Assembly: GCA_011109175.1 (NCBI GenBank)
Contig: RDEW01000016.1
Coordinates: 958,547-1,022,546 of the forward strand
Reading direction: 5' to 3'
DNA from: Dicyema japonicum
Taxonomy: Eukaryota; Dicyemida; Rhombozoa; Dicyemidae
Length of the DNA stretch: 64,000 nucleotides
Shown here in pieces: positions 58,139 to 64,000 of this stretch. The notes under the pieces are model-generated. The model worked only from the letters and a program-made list of their open reading frames with translations, did not search any database and was not told where the DNA came from. The stretch's first letter is position 1, and the number at the start of each line of letters is the position of its first letter. The position numbers and the translations under genes are program-made.

Positions 58139-60126
58139 ATGGAAGGCCCCTTAAGTAAGTGGACAAATGTGGTACAAGGCTGGCAGTACAGGTGGTTCGT
58201 CATAGATATTATGAACGCTGAACTTCTCTACTACACAGTAAGTCTTATTTTAACCAAAGTCAAAAGATAAAATGGTCAAAAGATTACCCAGAGGTCGCTT
58301 CAATCTAAAAAATGCAGCCATTGGAGTAGACGACTTGGATAACAGCAAATTCACTATTTTCTGCGAGGGTGACCACGTGGGTTCCAAAACCTTTTACTTC
58401 CAAGGTTCCTAAAGTTCATTACTATAGCAATGAACACTCTCGAGCGTAACACGTGGGTGAATGAAATTGCGAAGGTTATAAACAACCGTACCTCTGTCCT
58501 ATCGGAAGAAGCCGTGGCAAATGAGAGTATGAATCAGATCCAGTCCGATCTGGCTGAGGGAAACCGTCTTGTAGGTCAACTTGGGGGGACTCTCAATGAG
58601 CTCCGAAAACTCGTCTCCAATTTCGACAATGCGGCCGTTTTGGTTAATTCTCTTGAAGTTCCTTTCTAAATAACCTATTTAGAATCAACTGATGGGACTC
58701 AACCTCGTTTTCATCAACCTGGGGAAGAAAATTGTACCGTTTCGTTTAATTGAAGACCACCGATATGATTGCGAGCCCCGTGGAGGACTCACAAAGTGAG
58801 GAAGTCGAATTTTTTGACTGCAACGAAGACTCCTTTGACGAACCTGATAAAGAACATGTGGACGAAGACGTCTTATACAGTACATATAATAGCTGTAATT
58901 GTCATGGTAACTAGAGGTGGGGATGCTGGGTCGGGGGAGAGTATAATAAAGCACCTGATAAAGCAGGTTCAGATAGGAATGGACCTCACTAAGATAACAC
59001 TACCGACCCATATTCTCGAAAGGCGGTCTTTTTTGGAAATGCTGGCTGACTTTTTTTCTCATTGTGACCTCTTTTCGAATATTACTGACGAACCTGACCC
59101 ACATGAACGTATGATCTGTGTTGTTCGAGCTTTTCTATCTTGTTTTCACGCTGGAAGAGATCCTGAAGTTGTCAAAAAGCCTTATAATCCAATTCTGGGC
59201 GAGATTTTTCGTTCCCATTGGAATTTGACTGATGACTCGTGCCCGGTACATAAATCTGGGCCATTTCCTTGGGCACGTGAAGGTGACATGACTATGCTGG
59301 CTGAACAGGTCTCTCATCATCCTCCTGGTTGGATTTGTTTGATAACTCTAGTGAGTGCCTTTTTTGCAGAAAACAAAAAGAAGGGTTTTTCATTTGAAGG
59401 TCAGATTTGGACCAAGTCGAAGTTTCTCGGGCTACACGTGGTTGTTCATATGGTTGGGACAACTGTGATCAGGTTAGAAGAGCATGATGAAACCTACACA
59501 ATCTCCTTTCCGTCCGGATATGCGAGGTTTATTTATGTTCTAATGAAAGATCGATTCTTACTGTTCCCTGGTTCGAATTAGGCGGGAAAGTTCAGTTGAC
59601 TGCGAGTACGGGGTACTCAGCTCAGGTAGAGTTCCACACGAAGGTGGTTGAGGTCTTATTCTAGCCCTCATACAAGAATACAAAGAATCAGATTACTGCA
59701 CAGATTTTTGCTCCAGGAGAAAGCTCTCCGTTTTCCACTGTGAAAGGGGCATGGAACGGATTAATGACTGCAACCTTTGGGGAGAGGTTCTGCAAGTAGT
59801 TATTAGTAGTCGGAAGTGTTCTTTGACGCTGGGACTTCCCCGACTGTAAAGAAACTCATACGACCCATAAGAAACCAGGAGCCAAACGAATCTCGACGGT
59901 ATGGAGTGTGGTGAATGTAGTCTGTGGTACGACGTGACTATGTGTCTGTACAAGGGAAACGTTGTAGGAGCGACGGGACATAAGCACAGACTGGAAGAGA
60001 GACAGAGACATGACAAGAAAGTGAGAGAAGAGAACGGGGTGGTTTATAAACCAAAGGTGGTAGAGTGGGTTATTTTAGTATTTTGAGTTGATTGGGGATG
60101 TGTGGAAGTATAAGCCTGTAGATTGA
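58139..60126 (+). CDS. OSBPL9: OSBPL9-type oxysterol-binding-related protein: PH domain, FFAT motif, ORD
   Basis: Lipid-transfer protein acting at ER-Golgi/endosome contacts. The PH domain starts [20 protein letters not shown] and reaches [14 protein letters not shown] motif EFFDCNE (58807-58827; consensus EFFDAxE), flanked by acidic residues, should bind VAP at the ER. The lipid-binding ORD has [37 protein letters not shown] (the family signature), [42 protein letters not shown] and [10 protein letters not shown]. It ends [19 protein letters not shown]. Introns: 58238-58259 (22), 58405-58427 (23), 58658-58682 (25), 58734-58755 (22), 58895-58916 (22), 59328-59351 (24), 59527-59549 (23), 59644-59664 (21), 59899-59920 (22), 60057-60078 (22). 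One further junction after TFGE (59787 to 59806 or 59809) leaves the frame one nucleotide short. The protein is much smaller than human ORP9 because the PH-FFAT linker is short. Confidence 0.95.
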
Positions 60127-60430
60127 TTTATATTAACGTTTAATTTTAATTTGACTATTTTTGGTTCTGTCGAGTATTAATTTGAATTCTTTTCGGGGGA
60201 CCACTCGAAGAGAGTTACGGAAAGATAGGCTTTTGGAAGGGTCTCCTCTGTAACGTCTCTGGAATCCCTAAGAACTGGGGGTTTGTCCATTCAACTAAGA
60301 GCATCCTATTATATGTGATTGCGTGGGCTCGAGGAGGGGGAGCATCGGGCAAAATGAGCTCTCTGTTGGAGCGTGTTGGGATCTCGTATAGTTAGTTTGG
60401 CGTTACTTTGGTCTCTGGAATTTTCTGGAA
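60127..60430 (+). pseudogene. LINE family D 3' end remnant downstream of OSBPL9
   Basis: At about 60330-60395 a decayed frame (GEHRAK, then a late CWSVLGSRIV) corresponds to REEHRERMRILAERIG of family D. It is followed by TTAGTTTGGCGTTACTTTGG, the family 3' UTR also seen after 18379. Short and heavily mutated. Confidence 0.5.
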
Positions 60431-60669
60431 CATTTGCTTTTGGCTGTTACATGATGTGCAATGCAAAAGGAACATTACTCACCTCCATTCCCCCAACGGA
60501 AGGGTTTTCACAACTTTAGGAATGGCCCTCCTCTACCTTTTATGTATCTTTTGGAGGACTTGTGTTTATTGGAAACTGAAAATGCTTAATTAGTTGTTAA
60601 CAATAAGGCACGAGATCACAAGGAATGAAGCCAATTAAGTAATCCCAGCTTCTAATAACTCCGAACATT
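60431..60669. other. Unassigned interval
   Basis: A plus-strand open frame overlaps most of it but has no recognisable family and could be chance. Confidence 0.3.
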
Positions 60670-61302
60670 TCCCAACGAGGCCCTGATTTCCTCAGCATGA
60701 CGAGTAAATGTCATTAACATGTCGAAAGTGATCTCGAAAATCTTGGAGCATCTTGTAAATTTGATATGTATATCGACAAGGAATAACTCAGGTTCACCCT
60801 TGAGTCTCCTATTTGTGGTAAAAAGTGAAGTGTTAGAGAAGGTCCTACACGAAAAATACAGAGATACTCTTTTACATGCTTCACTTAAAAAGAGGTGGAG
60901 TAGTAGGTCCTTTCCCCGTTTTCATCACGTCCTACCGTCGCGGACATCACTTCATTCATAAACGGAAGAGTTTTCATAATGATTTTAGAAATTAACAACG
61001 ATTTTGTCAATAATTTATTATGCGATGAATTTAGCTGTTACCCACGTGTTGTCGCAATGATTTTTCTTTTGTTTATCACCACCTCAACCAAAGCAACTAA
61101 ATTTAGTAAGTCGGGAACATTTGTTTAAGTTGAGTAACACAGCCACACTAAGTAATCCAAAGCATGAAACTGTTCTCGAATTGTCCTTATATTTTTTGCT
61201 TGTGAGTCCCAGAAGACAGCCCATTAATTTGACCAAGAACGAGCATAAAGGGAACAGTGAAAGTTCTCGGCATCTGTATAACACGTGTCTAATACGTTTT
61301 AT
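60670..61302 (-). other. Unassigned minus-strand coding-like region, relative of 18550-19165
   Basis: Minus frame MKTLPFMNEVMSAT is followed by a candidate 26-nt GT...AG intron. A long open frame then reads DLLLHLFLSEACKRVSLYF, NTSLFTTNRRLKGEPELFLV, DIHIKFTRCSKIFEITFDML and RHAEEIRASLGN. The start resembles KNEVMSLS at about 18.93 kb. Further upstream on the same strand (61302-61084) is a hydrophobic frame (RCRELSLFPLCSFLVKLMGC). It looks like a real split gene or its remains; I do not recognise the family. Confidence 0.35.
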
Positions 61303-61437
61303 AAAAATAATAACAGCATTTTCATGAGAGCCATAATATTTATAGCTCGTGGAACCTTCCACCAGGTGAACGAACAGCAGCAAGAATCGAACCCGTAACC
61401 TAAGCCACTTTTGCCCGACACCTAACCACTATGCCAC
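61303..61437 (-). mobile_element. Short SINE: tRNA head joined to the LINE-like tail
   Basis: Minus strand: TGGCATAGTGGTTAGG, then the B box GGGTTCGATTCTTG (best match to the GGTTCGANTCC consensus in the window), CACCTGGTGGAAGG, then directly TATGGCTCTCATGAAAATGC and an A/T tail. The 150-bp central body of the other copies is absent, so head and tail alone may define a short subfamily or a deletion. Confidence 0.75.
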
Positions 61438-62460
61438 CTTATGGAAAATAAATTCTCAAAATAATACGGAAAGGTAAAAATATAGTTTATGTCTCTGAAG
61501 AAAACTTTGGCTAAGACAAACTTATCCCCACATCATTGAATCGCTCCAATATACTTGTGACTAGTTGGAATGGCTTAGTCAGAATAAGCTTCCCCCAAAA
61601 GTCCACTTCGAGGCCGACTCCTTCCTACAAATTAGTCACGATAAAAACAAGTTATTTGGTTGCACCAGATTGCCAACTGAAAAGAAAACGTAGCACTCAT
61701 TCTTATAATCATTGACTTTATCATAGTCTTCTTTATCCACGTTAATGATAAAGTTGGCTGTGAACTGGGCCAGATCGAAAATCTGACGACTTTGTCCTCA
61801 AATATAAATTTATAAATGATTAACAGTTCCAATCAATTTATATGAATTGTTAGTTTCATCACAGACAACAAAGATGTTACTGTTGGTCTTATTTGTGATG
61901 TTAACATGTGGTGACGTACAAGAAATTTGAATTCCCAAATCACCGAACATATTGAGTAACATTAGTCATATTATCGGGGAATAATTCTAGCAAACGGAGG
62001 TTGCTATTGTTTATCAAGAAGACATTCTCATATATTTTATGATCTCTCACAATTGGACACTCCTTGTGGTAAATGTTAAGTAGAGCCCACGTCATTGATT
62101 CAATTTCTACAAAGGAACTCAAAGTTACTACTTTTGTCATTGAGATAGTAATGGTTTGGATTCAGACAGATGTATTCACCATTATTGTCCATATTGTATT
62201 TGCAATTTTCATGGGAATTCATTTGTGACTCCCTTTAAGTGATTCCAACGGAAGAGCCTACATGAAATCACGTTTAAGGAGTCCTCGTATCTGGGAAATA
62301 TAAAATAAGACTTTGTTGTCAAGACGCATTGAGAATTTATGTCACACAGTGAAATGGCATTATATAGATTCAATGTATTGGTTCACCTCATAGAGCAACG
62401 TCCATAGATCTTCCATGAAATCGTATTTCTGTGGTACTGCCAATGTATTCATTAAAATTC
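61438..62460 (-). pseudogene. Broken coding remnant of an unassigned secreted or membrane protein
   Basis: From about 62460 down to 61620 the minus strand shows successive open pieces in different frames. Pieces include VPQKYDFMEDLWTLLYEV, AISLCDINSQCVLTTKSYFI, NCKYNMDNNGEYICLNP, ECPIVRDHKIYENVFLINNS, SCTSPHVNITNKTNSNIF and FIINVDKEDYDKVNDY. They are rich in N-glycosylation sequons (NNS, NMT, NVT, NIT, NKT) and spaced cysteines, as in an extracellular domain. Breaks between pieces do not all fit 21-26 nt introns, so decay is likely. The family is unknown. Confidence 0.4.
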
Positions 62461-62539
62461 ATTAACTCTGATTTTTTACGCAACGAACGAAATATATAAA
62501 GTAATCAAATTGATTGCGTAATTGACCCTAAATGGGAGA

Positions 62540-62820
62540 GTGATTTTATCAATGTGGTCGAGTCTTTCAACTCGGTACTACCTGGAATTAATGTCGTACC
62601 CAGGGAGCTGACATACTTTCTTGGGTGCCCACTTGAGCCATCTACTAACAAAAGAGGATGAACTCTCTAGAGTTACGGAGAAACTCTCCATACTCGATGC
62701 TCATACAGCGTTCTTTTTTTTGAAGAATAGCATCGGCTTGCCCAAACTCCTATATGCTCTCCGATGTTCTCCCTGCTTCAAACATCGTGACATCTTCCTG
62801 TCACTGGATAATCCATGTTT
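62540..62820 (+). pseudogene. LINE family B thumb-region fragment
   Basis: Plus frames VVESFNSVLPGINVVPREL and TYFLGCPLE, then HLLTKEDELSRVTEKLSILD and NSIGLPKLLYALRCSPCF, match the family B copy at 25.0-24.7 kb on the minus strand. The fragment is short, with one frameshift. Confidence 0.8.
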
Positions 62821-62924
62821 AACATAACTCTTTAAATAATTTTATTGATTTATTTAAATTCTGGGTCCCCAAGGCTCGAATCCCCACCCTGGTTTCCCTA
62901 TTCTGGGTCCCCAAGGCGCCCTCA

Positions 62925-63435
62925 TTGACCCTAAATGGGATAACAATCCCCTTCACTAATTCAACCAAAATACTGGGGAACACATATGACCCACTAATGA
63001 CCTTCAGCAAACATGTGAGCAACATAATCTCCTCTTCTCAGCAAAAATTAAACTTTGTAAAAACGCTATTTGGATACTACAAGAGATGGTTCCACCCAAC
63101 AGTAGATCATCTCTACTACCAATATATACTTCCGTCAATCAGCTACTGCTGCACGACATGAGGTACTACATATCCACACCAACCTAAAGAAAATAAATTC
63201 TTTCCAAGAGACAGTAACAAAGACTCTACAAAGATCTTCCTCGATATTAAAACCAACCCCGTTCGCAGGAACTTGTGAGGGAAACGGAAGCCCGATTGCA
63301 ACCTCAGAAAAAGTGTCCCGTATGTACATGAAGTTCGTCGGTTCTCGGGACAAACATCATGAAAGGATGAGGAAGATGCTAAGGAAGACAGGATCACGTA
63401 TCTTTTTAATTTTCGGCGATTCTTGGTTTTAAATA
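62925..63435 (+). pseudogene. LINE family D C-terminal fragment
   Basis: The plus frame MTLNGITIPFTNSTKILGNT, then SQQKLNFVKTLFGYYKRW and YYQYILPSISYC, continues in a shifted frame as MKFVGSRDKHHERMRKMLRK ending TGSR. This is the region after the RT active site in Jockey-like proteins. The 3' end is followed by GGTTTTAAATAAATAAATTA. Confidence 0.7.
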
Positions 63436-64000
63436 AATAAATTAGTGTCGACTAGAGAAGTAACAGAGAAAATGGAGATACCTTTCAAAGCTCAGCTGCA
63501 TGATGACCCTGTTGAAGTTTCTCTTCGACTATGTCTCAATGTCTGCTCAGAACGACAATGCAGCAGCGGTGAGACGGTTCACTACATCCAGACAGAGTGC
63601 CAGGAGATTTCCTCACCATGGCATGTTAAATTGTCATGAAAGCTATCGAAGATGCAGAATTCATTATTCTTCTGGAACCCATCGGACTTGACAGGGGCCG
63701 GATAACATAACGTGCGTCGGAACCTTGGGAGGTCTATTGCTTGTGATTAAACGTGGACGGATACCTTCTCAAATTTGCCCAATCATCGCTGTTGAAAAAT
63801 CTTAAAAAGGAAATACGGGGATCGCACCTTCTAGCCGATCTCCTTTGAGACGTCTGGCGTACTTGGCCTCAGCACAGCAAAGTTTGTCAAGCTAATCAGG
63901 CAGCTTGCAGGGTTAAAGAAGAGAGACCCTAGAATGATTCGATTGCTCTTTCTCAGATCATTGGGCTCGCGATCATGGAGGTATTTCCATTATGTTCAAA
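63436..64000 (+). pseudogene. LINE family B C-terminal fragment at the window edge
   Basis: Frames give MKAIEDAEFIILLEPIGLDR (the segment before the DGKRPDG motif), then after damage TSGVLGLSTAKFVKLIRQLA and LLFLRSLGSRSWRY. The nuclease motif itself is destroyed. The fragment may continue past the window. Confidence 0.6.

Noticed and set aside
58734-58760. OSBPL9-type gene ending early at the in-frame stop after GGLTK
   Set aside because: Removing a 22-nt intron (58734-58755) opens the frame into the FFAT motif and on to the lipid-binding domain.
62850-62930. Repeated ATTCTGGGTCCCCAAGGC as an attachment site or terminal repeat
   Set aside because: Two short direct copies 45 bp apart with no element between them; a local duplication explains it.

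Overview
This is nuclear DNA from an animal with very small introns. Four conserved single-copy-type genes can be read through: ALAS, HPRT, YKT6 and an OSBPL9-type oxysterol-binding protein. All are split by spliceosomal introns of only 21-26 nt, mostly 22-23 nt, with GT...AG ends. Removing them restores the expected family alignment, including across in-frame stop codons. Introns this short in an animal with otherwise normal metazoan proteins are known from dicyemids (mesozoan parasites of cephalopod kidneys). I therefore infer a dicyemid such as Dicyema; this rests on intron size and protein similarity, not on a database search.

Layout. 1-6700: SINE, LINE and unassigned debris, including a broken LINE with an AP-endonuclease and reverse transcriptase (RT) at 4142-6720. 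6998-8460: ALAS, minus strand, apparently intact. 9016-50228: a large tandem duplication. Unit 1 is 9016-32287. Unit 2 is 32288-50228 and has lost 24.7-30.36 kb of unit-1 sequence. Each unit carries an HPRT gene (minus), a YKT6 gene (plus), a tRNA-derived SINE on each strand, and fragments of several LINE families. Unit 1 also keeps a pogo/Tigger DNA transposon with TIRs and TA flanks, a PHD-RT-nuclease retrotransposon inserted into it, and a Tc1/IS630-like transposon containing a Jockey-like LINE. 51303-51509: a 69-bp minisatellite. 51745-53896: the best-preserved LINE reading frame in the window. 55170-57840: a third, broken copy of the YKT6 neighbourhood fused to LINE sequence. 58139-60126: the OSBPL9-type gene with eleven introns. 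60.1-64 kb: LINE and SINE debris plus two unassigned minus-strand coding remnants.

LINE labels used below. Family A: AP-endonuclease type, YADD box, (TAA)n-like tail. Family B: PHD finger, RT with YLDD box, C-terminal PD-(D/E)XK-like nuclease. Family C: RT with FMDD box and a different C-terminal KPD-containing nuclease-like domain. Family D: Jockey-like.

The host genes are unrelated in function: haem synthesis, purine salvage, vesicle fusion and ER-contact lipid transfer. There is no operon-like logic. HPRT, YKT6 and the OSBPL9-type gene each look one nucleotide short at a single place. In HPRT and YKT6 the lesion is identical in both units. This is either consensus error, decay before duplication, or something biological.
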